Below, piece after piece: positions 32,597 through 46,161 of a stretch of 64,000 bases of DNA. The position numbers and the translations under genes were made by a program. The stretch is from Oidiodendron maius Zn (taxonomy: Eukaryota; Ascomycota; Leotiomycetes; Myxotrichaceae). Position 1 is the first letter of the stretch, and the number at the start of each line of letters is the position of its first letter. A model generated the notes under the pieces. The model saw only the letters and a program-made list of their open reading frames with translations. It did not search any database and was not told the origin of the DNA. The stretch spans positions 1,998,245-2,062,244 of the forward strand of contig KN832873.1 in the NCBI GenBank assembly GCA_000827325.1, given 5' to 3'.

Positions 32597-33711
32597 GACG
32601 AGCTGGTAGGACCAGTTTAGAGTTTGTTGGTGCACCACGACAACGTCAATACACCCCCCGGTCAGGCCATGCGTTACAAGGTTTGGCGCCGCGGATGCTC
32701 TGTTGTCTTAAAAGCGATGGTGGGGTGAAGGTCAATAGAGTAATTATTACATGCCGTCCCCTGTTTGCTCGGTTGTGATTACCAACACAAGTGTTGTGCC
32801 ATTCGAAAATCAAGAGCACTGGGGAAAATATATTAGTCTACTTTGTTCCTGCTCCGAGTGAAGCTATTCACGCGCCCTTCAGACCACTGGGGGTGATCTT
32901 CACTCCCAGTTTGCAGATCGACACCACTGGGCGTCAGAATTCGCTACCCGCCCACCCCCCGGAATTTAACAGAAAACACCCCAAAATCTACATACTTTAC
33001 ATAGTTATAACAAGTTAGTCTAAGAACCGATCTTCTTAAGATGAACCCGATATTTATATATAAGCTAGAATATAAGCAATTACCCATTGGAATTCTGGTA
33101 AAGCTAGGGCATTAGATAAAAACTTGTGGTTTACGACTTAGCTATATAGATTTATTAACAAAAACAAAAATTTAAAACAGTATCTTAAATCTTGATTTTA
33201 AAACAAAACTTTTGCAGATAAGACTACTCTCTAGAGGGTAACTAATCCATACATACGGTATGACATATATTTATATTACAAGTTTGCAAATTTATAAAGT
33301 TAGAAAGAGAGCGGTCTTGGTGTGTTTGCGGTTAAATTTGGGGGGCGGCGTAACGAATTCTGACACCCACTGGTGCGAGGTGAGTGCAGGAAGTGCGAAT
33401 GATGTCATGCCAAGCACAATGAAATCAAGTCTGGGGTAACCTCAACTTTAACATTCTATAAGATACATGGCCAAATGTTTCTTAACGGATATTTTAATTT
33501 ATATGCCTGCTCGAGTGGAATCAGTCGGCCCTGCAGGTCCACTTGAATGTACCTAGAATTCTCGGCTTACTGGAAATATATTCATCCCCTCATCCTCCAT
33601 CGACTCGGCAGTTCTTGCCACTCCCACGTCAAGGCTCTCCCCTCTCCCACCAGCTGCCCTCTATAAATAATAGTCTAATGCTGGCTTAAAATACCTCCAT
33701 CAGATCTCAAA
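32597..33711. other. Divergent intergenic region of PPE1 and DUF2417 gene
   Basis: 1.1 kb between two outward-facing genes; the centre is occupied by the inverted-repeat element 32922-33375. The rest (33376-33711) is the DUF2417 promoter side. Confidence 0.6.
32922..33375. mobile_element. MITE-like element with ~65-bp terminal inverted repeats
   Basis: The left arm (32922-32988) and the reverse complement of the right arm (33313-33375) align over about 65 bp: both begin CACCA(C/G)TGGG(C/T)GTCAGAATTCG, pass through a C-rich run and AATTTAAC, and end near AAACAC-CC-AA. The ~325-bp interior is strongly A/T-rich with many TA steps and no open frame, which fits a non-autonomous DNA transposon, possibly decayed by RIP-like C-to-T mutation. 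I see no certain target-site duplication, so superfamily is open (CACTA- and hAT-like termini both come to mind). Confidence 0.72.
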
Positions 33712-35385
33712 ATGGCCTCCTCACCCAGTTCTAGGAAGAAGAACAATGACCCTGAACCAAGAACTTTTGGCTCTAATGCAGGGTCGAACTTCTCGCAACC
33801 CCGTAGTTCCGAGGCAGATGAGAGAACTCGTCTGCTTCCACCACCAGCTACAGGAAGCCGTGACGGCTATCTAAGTCCTGATGACCCTGCTGTAGGTTCT
33901 CTATTTCAATGTGAACTTTTCTGAAATGTTGATGCTCCTAAGCCGTAGTGGTACTAATATAAGCTTCAGGTATCACCGTATAACCTTTGGAGTGTGCGTA
34001 TACTACGCTTCTTCACTGGAATATTTACTTTTATCACATTCCTATGGTGGGTTTTACAACTTGTGTCAATATTTGTGAGCCCACCTGGAATGCACTCTCG
34101 CGGATCAGGATTCTTTGACTATTCATATTCCACCCTCACCCTCGGACTGCTACTCATCATCCTCTTATTTTTCGTCACTCCATCCAAAGCCGCGCAGGTA
34201 ATATGCCTCCTCATCGGAATCATCTTACTGATTGATATGATTATTATTGTTTCCGTCCCACAAATCCGAGTTGAGGAAGGCTGGGTTGGCATTACCAGCG
34301 TGGTATGGGCTGTACTCATTAGTATCTGGACCATCTTCACAGACCGATTCGTCGCATGGGGGAAGCGCGAGGAGGAAGAGCGCTTAACTGGACGCCCAGA
34401 AACTCGGAGAACCCTTCAGGAGTGGCTCTCGGTTCTTATTTCTACCACTGTACTCATTGTCCTTGCAGTCGTCGTCATCCTTCTCTCCGCTACACTGATT
34501 CTCCGGGCTCGAGATGCTTCTCTACCGGCTCCTGGCGAGAAATACTATGTTGATGGCGACAAGTATCAAATTCATCTATTCTGCGAAGGCAACTTAACTG
34601 ATTCTAAGGGTAAGAAGGTCCCTACCGTGTTGTTTGAAGCCGGCGAAGGGCCATTCGAAGGAGGAATGATTCAGATTGCGACAAATGCACTGAGAAATGG
34701 CAGTATCAGCCGCTACTGCTACGCGGATCGCCCTGGAATTGGATGGTCCGACAATGCGCCGTCTCCATTCTCCGCTCGTACAGCGGCGAGCGTACTCTCA
34801 GAAGCTCTGGCCCGTGCCGGGGAAGAAGGTCCTTGGGTCCTTGCGAGCGCTGGTATTGGCAGCATCTACAGTCGTATCTTCTCTTCTCAACATGGAACAG
34901 AAGTGAGCGGTCTGCTGCTCATAGACCCTCTGCATGAGGATCTATTGTACCGCATTGGAAAATCACACAGGGGTTTTCTCCTTTGGCTCCGGGGTACCCT
35001 CTCCCCTCTTGGATTGGATCGATTGCCGGGAGCAATCTTCAAAGGCCGAACTCGAGAAGATAGGGTCTATGGCCCTGCTTCCTATCAGAGTGGGAAGTTC
35101 ATCAAAGCCAAGCTCCAAGAATCTCTTGTAGCCGAATCCTTGACGAAGGATGAAGCCAGGACTGCGAGAAATATCCAGTTCAAGGACACTCCACTGGCTC
35201 TCATTAGCTCGGGAATCGAGGTCAGGAGAGATAGTGAATGGGAGGCAAAACAGCGTGATTTGAGTCACATAACAAACAACCTAATTGCGTGGGATATTGT
35301 GAATAAAGCTCCATCTGAGGTGTGGAGGACTTATATTGGCAGGGAAGTCATCGAAAAGAGATTGAAAGAGCTCGTCCATGCATGA
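33712..35385 (+). CDS. DUF2417 integral membrane protein with alpha/beta-hydrolase-like domain
   Basis: Two exons, 33712-33891 and 33970-35385 (78-nt intron), encode 531 residues. A disordered polar N-terminus (ERTRLLPPP) leads into SPYNLWSVRILRFFTGIFTF. About five hydrophobic helices follow (for example LGLLLIILLFFVTPSKAAQV, CLLIGIILLIDMIIIVSVP, VLIVLAVVVILLSATLIL). The C-terminal half, after YYVDGDKYQIHLFCEG, has the hydrolase core VLFEAGEGPFEGG and YCYADRPGIGWSD. The expected nucleophile elbow GxSxG reads L-A-S-A-G (about residue 354), so activity is uncertain. Family function is unknown; a vacuolar or endomembrane location is only my inference. Confidence 0.88.
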
Positions 35386-35718
35386 AGTAGTCATATGAGT
35401 TAATATGGCTTCGGAGTAAGTTATCGTGTGGGTTCATGGTACAGTTACATTCGGAGAAAGGTGCAACATCAGTATGGTCATTGAGGTGTTCGCCTAGGTA
35501 TAGTTGCATGCATAGCTAAGTTCAAAGCTGAGGCTTCTTGTATTCAAATTTAGTCATATTCATCACTGATTGGGTTCCTAATGTATTTTGGGTCCTCATG
35601 TTGGCTATCCAGATTCTCCGAATCTGAAGCTCAGTTCAATACTTACTGACCATGAACGCCATGCACGCCGTGCAAGCCATGCTAAGCCAAGTTTCACTTC
35701 GTACATCAGAATCATTCC
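35386..35718. other. Convergent 3' intergenic region
   Basis: 333 bp between the stops of the DUF2417 gene and RFC2; presumably 3' UTRs, nothing else seen. Confidence 0.5.
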
Positions 35719-37017
35719 TCAAGCGCCAGCCATTATATTCGACGTCCGTAGTGCGAGATCAAGAATAGTAAGATGCTCATCAGAACCATCAACAAGCCGC
35801 TTGTCAGACTCGGAGAAGAGAAGAACAATCTTGTTCTTTTGGATATCGGGGATGGCTTCGTTGTAGATAATAGATTGGTAGAGCTGTGATAGTGTTAGAA
35901 TGACTCAAAAGGGGAAAATTGCATGCATACCTGTGCGATGACTTGGGTCGCACTCCACCCATCAGCAATCATGTCGGTAACGACATTCGCTACAGCTTCG
36001 TAAACAAGTCCCTTGGAACGAGGTTGCATTGCTTTCACCAGTCCCTCAATTGTCTTCTCTGGAATCACCCCTGCGATGTCCTCGACAATTTTGACCGTAA
36101 CCATCTTTGCATCATGATCTACATCCATAGCATCCTCATCATCCCCCTTTACTTGCGTCTCGCCCACCAATCTAGCAGCACTCTGTAAGAATGTGATGGC
36201 CTTTCGCAGATCTCCTTCGCTGCACTTGATCAGCGCATCTGCGGCTCCATCTTCGAGTTTAACTCCCTCCATGTCAGCAATCCCCTCAACCCTCTTCTTT
36301 GCATTGCCCTGATCTAAGCTCTTAAATCTAAATTTCGAGCATCTTGAGGCCAGTGGATCAATAATCCGGGTAACGTAGTTGCAGATCAGACAGAATCTGG
36401 TAATCTTGCTATACGTCTCCATCGTCCGTCGCAGCGCACTCTGCGCGTCCTGCGTCATTGAATCGGCTTCATCTAAAACAATGATCTTGTATGGCGGGCA
36501 CGGGTACCGGGTGCGGTATTCAGCTGAGGGATTCGACAGTTGCATGCGTGCGAAGTCTTTGACCTTTTCTCGGACGATGCTGATACCTCGCTCGTCTGAG
36601 GCATTGAGTTCCAGCACGCGGGTCTTGATGAGCTCAGGGCCATAGAGCTCCTTTGCTAGTGCAAGAACGGTGGACGTTTTGCCAGTTCCAGGGGGGCCAT
36701 AGAAGAGCATATGAGGCAGCTAGATATCTGTTAGTTGAAGTGATGGTGAGGACGAAGGATCGCACGTTAGACGATTGGAGTGTGCGTTGGAGGACGGTAA
36801 TAGTGTGGTCTTGTGCTGTGACATCACTGAGGCTCTTTGGTCGACTGACTTCCGATCAGCATGGGCATTGAGGGACGTTTCCGGGTTGCATAGGCACATA
36901 CTACTTCTCCACCCATGGTTGAGATCGAGTTGTCTCTTTTGTTGCCGGCGCCTTTGAAGACGAGCCATTCGCTGCTGCTGCTTCTTTACGGGCCTTTATA
37001 TCAAAGAAGTTTGCCAT
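35719..37017 (-). CDS. RFC2: Replication factor C subunit 2 (clamp loader)
   Basis: Small AAA+ subunit of the RFC complex that opens and loads PCNA at primer ends. Exons 36902-37017, 36766-36844, 35931-36719 and 35719-35883 give 382 residues. Visible motifs: N-terminal [15 protein letters not shown], Walker [14 protein letters not shown], Walker [18 protein letters not shown], sensor region [22 protein letters not shown] with the SRC arginine-finger motif. [16 protein letters not shown] is the pattern of yeast Rfc2 / human RFC4. Introns are 57, 46 and 47 nt. Three ACGCG motifs sit 77-117 bp upstream of the start. Confidence 0.95.
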
Positions 37018-38592
37018 TATTACCGGTTATGGTATTTGAATCCAAATAAATGAGAAGACTGGGTGATCGCGACTCTCGGCAGATTCGAGGTAGACGCGCT
37101 TCAAGGTTATAAAAAACGCGACTCTCTTTACGCGAAAGAGCAAGGCTGAGCGACGAGGCTGCCAGGCATTGCTAACTTGGGAGACTAAAGCACCTGCCGC
37201 TAGAATTAGACGGTCAACACCACCAATAACTACTCACATAGAGCATGGTAACCTTGCTTGGCCATGCAGCATTAATCTCGGTATCTTCATGGCTTACAGT
37301 ATGACATACGATCCGTGTCAATGGGTTGAAGGGTAATTAATGCTCATTCCTTCTCATATCAGTGCTGCCTAGAGAAGGAAATCACATTCTAGAAATCTGG
37401 ATATGGGGAGTCCGACAGTAAATATGGCTGGAATACCCTAAAGGTTACTTCAGGGGACGTGCAGGCCACCCCTTCAGCAATGGGTATGAACATAGGAGGA
37501 AGTTACAATATACCCGGAAGTATGTGAATTGTGATGCTGTAGAATGCTAATCAAAGCATAGATGTTGTGCAACTGGTACACCATTGATGCTTGTACTTCC
37601 TCCTCATAAAATTGCTTTGACACTCACTAAAGACCATTAGGCTTTATATTCAAACCATGGCGTATGAGATCGAATGCGGTCCTCGCCGGTTCCTGCATCG
37701 GTGATCGTCCTGCTCATTCTATCCGTGGAGTGCTTCAGACGGACAGCCCAGGAAATGATCGTTACATCCTTAGACAATACATCCAAGCCCACACTGCTTC
37801 GGCATACCAGAATAACAGTGGATCGGAAGAGTGTATTGTACTTGATAATTTGGGTAGTGAAGTAGCTCAGTGTGTATGCCATCCACGTTCCAACTTACAG
37901 TTCTCCAGCAGGTTGCGCGAGCAACTCTCCACATGGCACGGTTTGCTGTTGCATACTTTATTATGCTCTTGGCCATGTATTACAACGGATATATTATAAT
38001 ACCCACTATCATTGGAGCTTGGCTGCGAGCATTTGTCTTCAGCTGGTAGAAAAAATAAGGTAGGTTATGAATGGCCAACATCTTTGAACTCCGTCAACCA
38101 CCCTATAGTGCTTACGGCGCCTCCAGGGAGGATACCACCATCTGCTGTGAATGGGAGACGTAATAGAAGCGACGGCCTGGCCACGGTCCCATTCTAGTCT
38201 GGAGGGAGAGTTTGGAGGGTAGTGGAACGTGGTAAAAGGTTACCTGTTGATTGAACGAGCCTCTATACAGTACATACATGCGCCTGCAAATGCATTGATA
38301 AGTCCACTATCCACCTTGGGATGCTAGTGCGCCATCTAGATGCTCCTGTTCTCTAGCAAAAACCTTCCACTTTATAAAGCACTTATCTTGGTATATCGGA
38401 CTCTGTCCAAAGAGAGCGCACTTGGAAATCATCGACCCGTATCGCGTTGTAAAAGAGTCATATCAGCGGGCCCTGCCACTTTTTGGCCGGGTCATAGAAG
38501 GGTTACTTTTCCTATGTTGACTGTCCACTCGACATACCTGTTCACATTGACCAAGTTTGCTACGCTCTGTGAACCTATCTTTGTCCAGACAA
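37018..38592. other. Intergenic, 1.6 kb, no gene recognised
   Basis: Between RFC2 (5' side) and DUS2 (3' side). Apart from the ACGCG cluster I see only short overlapping frames around 37640-38200 on both strands without family resemblance. Confidence 0.45.
37094..37134. promoter_or_regulatory. Cluster of three ACGCG (MCB-like) motifs upstream of RFC2
   Basis: ACGCG occurs at 37094-37098, 37116-37120 and 37130-37134. In yeasts ACGCG(T) is the core bound by MBF/DSC1 to drive G1/S genes, including replication factors. Location just upstream of a clamp-loader gene makes this plausible; no binding data. Confidence 0.5.
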
Positions 38593-40446
<1,854 letters not shown>

Positions 40447-41571
40447 ATGGCCTCATCCTCTCCCTACAAGACAAGAAAGATCGCGCGCCCTAACACACTT
40501 GAGCACCGCATTTACATCGAGAAAGATGGTGTGCCCATCTCCCCCTTCCACGATATTCCCCTCTACGCCAACGAGCAGCAGACTGTCTTGAACATGATTG
40601 TTGAGATCCCCCGCTGGACCAATGGCAAGATGGAGGTAAGTCCTCGCCATTGCTGTGTTGTCCAGTCGACGCGGCAGTGAATGGCCCCGCACTCGACTGC
40701 TAACACGAGGCCCACGACCAGATCTCCAAGGAGGAACTCCTCAACCCCATCAAGCAGGATGTCAAGAAGGGCAAGCTGCGCTTTGTCCGCAACTGCTTCC
40801 CCCACAAGGGTTATCTCTGGAACTATGGCGCCTTCCCCCAGGTAAGAGCTCACCATCATAAATCTATTTACTTCGTTGTTAACCTGACCGCTTTTTAATC
40901 AAGACCTGGGAGGACCCCAACTTGATCCATCCAGAGACCAAAGCTAAGGGCGACAACGACCCATTGGACGTCTGCGAGATCGGCGAACTCGTCGGATACC
41001 CAGGTCAGGTCAAGCAGGTTAAGGTCCTTGGTGTTATGGCCCTTCTTGACGAGGAAGAAACTGATTGGAAGGTCATCGTTATTGATATTAACGACCCGTT
41101 AGCTCCGAAGCTCAACGATGTTGAAGATGTCGAGAGACACCTGCCTGGTCTGTTGAGAGCTACAAACGAGTGGTTCCGTATCTACAAGATCCCGGACGGA
41201 AAGCCCGAGAATCAGTTCGCTTTCACTGGAGAATGCAAGAACAAGAAGTGGGTTTGAATTATCTGTACACAGTTCCTAATTCCTGACGGTGAAATAGGTA
41301 TGCCACCGATATTGTGCGCGAGTGTGCTGAAGCTTGGGAGAAGCTTATCTCTGGAAAGGCTAACCCCGGTGATATCTCGACGTGAGCTTGCCCCTTATAT
41401 TCCTGTGACTAAAACTGATAATATTACAGCACCAACCTCACTGTTAAGCACTCCCCGAGTCGCGTTTCTCCAGACCAGCTGCCTCCAGTCCCACCCAATG
41501 AGGACCTCACCCCGGCTCCAATTGACCCGAGCATCGACAAGTGGTTCTTCATCTCAGGCGCTGCTAACTAG
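40447..41571 (+). CDS. IPP1: Inorganic pyrophosphatase
   Basis: Hydrolyses pyrophosphate released by biosynthetic reactions, pulling them forward. Exons 40447-40635, 40722-40841, 40904-41247, 41298-41381 and 41430-41571 give 292 residues from [20 protein letters not shown]. Signature: [60 protein letters not shown] and the metal-binding [12 protein letters not shown]. The C-terminus [10 protein letters not shown] is the usual family ending. The start chosen gives the cytosolic length. An in-frame upstream ATG at 40216 could produce a mitochondrial form. All phases agree. The first intron is 86 nt, the others 48-62 nt. Confidence 0.95.
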
Positions 41572-42020
41572 GAGAAGGCGTGACCATTAGGGCTTCTCGC
41601 AAACTCATAAGCATACACATCTTTCATTGCCACAAAAGTTGCCATAAAACATGTCTAGATGGGCTTGCATGAAATTGACCAATGTCTTCACAATCATCTT
41701 TGCGCACTATACGTGATGCTGCCATCTAAATTCGCAAGTCTTGCAGTGAACAGCCTGATAAAATTTAGTCAGATAGTAGTATTGGGCCATACCCATAATA
41801 TCGCAAATTTCGAGCGTCTTTAATAATTGAGATTAGTTTGAGGCATTGGACCCAAAAATCGATGACTTAGTGTACACTGTAGCTTCTGAATGTGACCAAG
41901 AACGGAAGAATTGATATTTTATTATACAACTCCATGTTTTTAACTCTGACCTAGTCATATACGGATATTAACGCCGCCCATATGCAAATGTTTTACTGTA
42001 CATCGAGTAAATTCCATCCT
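41572..42020. other. Convergent intergenic region, AT-rich
   Basis: 449 bp between the stops of IPP1 and the mL53 gene; 3' UTR-like sequence, nothing recognised. Confidence 0.5.
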
Positions 42021-42364
42021 TCAGTTCCCTGACAACTCGTCCTGTCTCGCTAGTATTCTCGAATGCCGGTTCACTTCTTCCAGCACCCCTTTAATGCCCA
42101 GCGTTTCCGGATCAAGTTTCATATCTCTGCCATCCTCTGTGCAGTCACGGTTAGCATCGTCCAATTTGCACCAGTCTCAGACTTACTGAATTTGATCTGC
42201 AGCACGCTCGGGTCCCTGGAGTCTCTTGGTAATAGTTTAGCAGTGACTTTTATGTTCTGCCGCGCCTCTGGTGGGAGGAAAGAGAGGAACAGGCGCGCCG
42301 TTTTCGCCTTGGGGGAGAATGGGTTGAAAACCGAGGAGACCTCAGTGATGAATCTGGTGAGCAT
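42021..42364 (-). CDS. MRPL44: Mitochondrial large ribosomal subunit protein mL53
   Basis: Small mitoribosomal protein with a thioredoxin-like fold. Two exons, 42187-42364 and 42021-42136, with a 50-nt intron, encode 97 residues. The conserved start MLTRFITEVSSVFNPFSPKA and KTARLFLSFLPPEARQ are diagnostic of mL53 (yeast Mrpl44). The second exon supplies KDGRDMKLDPETLGIKGVL and ends EVNRHSRILARQDELSGN. A possible 5' UTR intron may lie upstream, since the sequence just before the ATG carries an acceptor-like CTACAG. Head-to-head with SEC20. Confidence 0.93.
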
Positions 42365-42825
42365 CTTGACGCAGGGCGGGCCAATTCTGTAGAATAATTA
42401 GAACCTTGAAAGCTGTTCTCGCGTGTGAGGGAACTCACCCTTGACTTTGAGCAATAGTCAAAGTTGCGCATCCAGTGCTCGCGAGTTGATATGTAGGTAG
42501 GAGGACTGCAGGAGAATATTCGCTTCGCTCACAGCGTCTAACCACAGCCAAATGAGTACTATATACACTCTCTTTAATGCTTTAGGACTCAATACTCCTA
42601 TACTCCTATACTTCAATCCAAACCTAAGCAGTCGCTACGCTTCAGCGAGGGACTACGGAAAGTGTAATTTGCATTATTCAAGCCTGAAAAGTCTGCCTTA
42701 TTTACAGTATCTGTGGGCTTGCAAGTTAAGAATTCGGTTATTTCCCGAGAGTGTCGTATATGTCAACATCCCCTGGTTGCCAAGCAGCTTATTATCCAAC
42801 AATTTAGCACGTTGCGATACAGAAT
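42365..42825. promoter_or_regulatory. Shared upstream region of mL53 gene and SEC20
   Basis: 461-bp divergent spacer, A/T-rich from about 42550 on, with short repeats of ACTCCTATAC near 42592-42610. No defined binding site seen. Confidence 0.4.
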
Positions 42826-44090
42826 ATGTCTTTCGAGATAGTCTCAGAACGACTGAAGGCTTTACAAGAGTCAAATGTCCAGCTAAAAGATCTCATCGAC
42901 CGACTTGCGAATCTCAAATTCCAACCTGGATCAATACCTCTTGACGAGGAAGAGGAGAATGCTAAGGCGGAGCTCACCGCGGAAATCCACCAGATTATAA
43001 AAGACCAGGAAGAGGATCTGGATACCTTGCAAGAAGATGTGATAGATTTGGATTTTGGGAGGTCGGATGGCGAGACGCTGCAGCAAAAGGCACTGCTCGA
43101 CCGGGCTGTAAAGAAAGCGCTCGAGGAACTGAAGAGGTAGGTTTAAATCACATTCTATACTTAAGCCCTGACAACTACATCATGGTTGATACCCTTCTCA
43201 GTCTCATCTTAGCATTCCGCAGAGCACAGATAGCGGCGAAACGGAGTCTCGAAGAAGCGCAAGCCCAGGAGCGCCAGCTCCTATTGCAGTCCTATCTCGA
43301 CCCTACCCCAGACAAACCAGCACAGCTCATACCGCTACGGCGTCGGAATACGCCGACCTCAGAACTTTCGAAAGAAGAGAAGACAGTCAATGCCAGTACT
43401 GACGTTACACTAGCCCTGAGACGAACTCACGACATGATGGCTGCGGAACTCTCACGCTCCCAATTCGCACATGACACCTTGAAAGAATCGACTGCAGCGC
43501 TGGCTCAGCTATCAGAGACGTATTCTACGCTAGATACTCTATTGTCAAGCTCGAGAAGTCTACTTGGGACCCTGATAAGGAGTCAGAAGAGCGATACTTG
43601 GTATCTTGAGACCGCGTTCTATATCCTCTTAACTACGGTTTTTTGGCTGCTTTTTAGGCGCTTATTATATGGCCCGACGTGGTGGCTGATATGGTGGCCA
43701 CTGAAATTGTTCTGGAAAGGGTCTATTGGCATTTTGGCAACAACTGGAATTATACGCGGATCAAGTGTTAGCACCGAGATTAGCTCGGTCCTTGCGCATC
43801 CTACGTACAGCACCACCGCGAGTGCATCTATCATGGGATCAAATTCTCCAAGCATCAATGTTGGTGACGAGAGTGGAAAGGCTCCGAAAAGACCAGCAGG
43901 TGCTTCCTCCGAGGAAGAGAGTGTCTCTGAGCAGGTTGGTAAAATGATACACGAAAGTCAAAATAGTCAGACAGGAGCTGGCTCGAAACATTGGCAACAA
44001 GCTGAGGTGGAGGGAAATCCAAAGAAGAGGGTGTGGGATGCAGAGAAGGAGGCGGCGGAAGATCCACAGCGGAGGAAAGACGAGCTCTGA
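42826..44090 (+). CDS. SEC20: Sec20-type SNARE (BNIP1 family)
   Basis: ER Qb-SNARE for Golgi-to-ER retrograde vesicles, acting with Tip20, Ufe1 and Use1. Exons 42826-43136 and 43223-44090, joined by an 86-nt intron, encode 392 residues. The N-terminal half is coiled coil (MSFEIVSERLKALQESNVQL, EEDLDTLQEDVIDL). The Sec20 SNARE-like region RRTHDMMAAELSRSQFAHDT runs to LSSSRSLLGTLIRSQKSDTW and is followed directly by the membrane anchor YLETAFYILLTTVFWLLFRR. The lumenal tail is long and polar (KKRVWDAEKEAAEDPQRRK), without a C-terminal HDEL. The joined reading EELKRAQIAAKRS supports the intron. Confidence 0.9.
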
Positions 44091-44355
44091 TGTTCCCGCA
44101 TGGTTATGTTCAGAATACCGTGCTTCTTGTACGCGTTGTAATGCGTAGAGTTATACCCAAGATATATTTAGCTTAATTACCGTACAAGTATCGCGCTTCT
44201 GCAGAGTATATTCCCTTACCAACTATATAATAAACTGACAAGTACGATGCATTTCGGGGTGCAAGCTAAGCGAAATTCTCTATTATATTGCACCTGAAAA
44301 TGAACTACATTTCCCAAGTTAAAAAGGAAGCTTTAAGTATCTCATGCTACTATAT

Positions 44356-45952
44356 CTACCGTCTCTTAAGTGGTTCTTCGTCAAAGCGTAAAACCACCAC
44401 CTCCTGGCTCGAGTTCTCGCCGATAAGCCATCGTTCATCGCCACAGATCTTTCCTTTGTTAAGCAACTGGGGCCACATATCGTCCATCAGTGCAGCTTCA
44501 TAGCCAGGCCCAACCATATCAATCTTCGACTTTACGTTGATCGAAATCGTCTCTAGCAAGAAGCAATGTCGAGCACTGAATTTAACGCCCGCCTTAGGGT
44601 CCAAAGCCTCAGAGGTCGTAAGATATGGGAATTCCTGCATGACTTTGTCAGCCCTAACTTCTGCCGCGGATGGTCTACTTGCCTCGTGCCTCCAGCAGGG
44701 GGCAAAGCGAGGATGCCTATTATTTAAGTCTCTTTCGCAATACGATATATTCGCATCGCCGTTCGCTCCACACTCGTCCATCCAGTGCGGCCCAGCAGCG
44801 AATGGAATCCCTACTGACTTTACTTTGTGCAGCCGCGCATGGTTGTGTGCAGCTTCTGGGCCTACAAGCCATCTGTGGTCCTCTTCAATGAAGTAGACAT
44901 GGTTCTCATCTAGCTCAAGAGCACGGAGTGTAGGCGTGGAGCGCTGTCTGATCCTGTAAAAATCCATGTCGGCGAAGGAAAATCGTCTTATGACTTTAGG
45001 GCCGTCCGAATCTGTGATATAATTGCCCCTACCCGTTGGATCTTCTGACGGGCGATAGTCGGATGGTGACGAGATGTCCCATACGGCCAGCGCCTCGATA
45101 GGATCGTCTTCCCCCCACGCGCTTCGATTTGGCTGCCAGAGGTATAATGCATAATGTGATGATGTGTGGGTACTATAAAAACGGTCTCTAGAGTTCAATG
45201 GCATTCCAAGAAAGTGTATCTTCCATTCATTCCTGCTGATTGTGAGCCAAGGCCGTCAAACCAGGAGGGAGTAATGACCGGAAAACAGCCTCCCACTTTC
45301 CATTCTGGACGTTCTGAGTAAGGTTATATGCAGTAGCAAAGTGTCTGTACACCATCTCACTCTCATTAAGCTGATGGTAGGCCTCTTGCTCACACCACTC
45401 AACGACCAGGACGTTGTCCTTCAGCCTGATTCTCCGAACAATTTTACTCTCCGGCTGGAAATCGAACTCTCCAAGAGACCCATTACTTAGATCATAGAGC
45501 ATATATTTCTGAGCATCTATAGAGGGGAACACTAGCACCCCATCACTATATGTCCACAATGGATCTGGATAATGGAAAGGCGCGGCCTTCTCTTCGAATT
45601 TCAAAAGTTGATGCCAAGTTGAGACGGGATAATATCGTGCCCATTTTGGTACGACAAAAGACTTTCCCAAAGCAAACTTCTCAACACTCCTGGGTTTCCC
45701 CAACTTCAAGTAATGGTACCTAGCTGCAACCCTGGAAAATACCCGGGACCAATCCTCGCCTTGTTCGTTTGCTACATCCCGTACTTCCCTTACTCTCGGG
45801 TAATGCTGCTGGAGCAGGTGCAGACACAGCTGGGAGTCTGTAAAGGCTAAATGGAAAGCCTTAGAAACACGACGGGCGAGGACGAGATCTGAAGGAGAGA
45901 GATGTGCAACTATGAGTAGAAATAGGTCGTAAGGAAATGCTGTGATGTTCAT
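44356..45952 (-). CDS. F-box protein
   Basis: Probable substrate receptor for an SCF ubiquitin ligase. Exons 45279-45952 and 44356-45235, joined by a short 43-nt intron (donor GTCATT), give 517 residues. The F-box is at the N-terminus: MNITAFPYDLFLLIVAHLSP SDLVLARRVSK. The remainder is a conserved fungal C-terminal region with NGKWEAVFRNEWKIHFLG, YLWQPNRSAWGEDDPIEALA, RRFSFADMDFYRIRQRSTP and GKICGDERWLIGEN, which I recall from other ascomycete F-box proteins without known substrate. The start at 45952 is the first ATG; frame upstream is open but only from a GTG. Head-to-head with the dehydrogenase gene (209 bp). Confidence 0.87.
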
Positions 45953-46161
45953 AGTGCTACTGCGGCGCCTAGAATAGACATGGGAGATGTCAGGTAGACC
46001 ATGGCCGCTCCGGTCGTCCACCGATGCCAGTTACCGAGAGCCGAACAATGCCTTGAATACCCGCCATCGCTGATACTTAAGATACCCCGACATACAGCGT
46101 GGGGTACAGGCATATATCAACATTCCTCCCGCCCAGAGCCCCATCGCTCTAACGCTCGAAG

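Noticed and set aside
40904-41247. Apparent one-base deletion at the start of pyrophosphatase exon 3
   Set aside because: With the acceptor placed at 40903 the exon is 344 nt and all phases agree ([13 protein letters not shown]); no defect remains.
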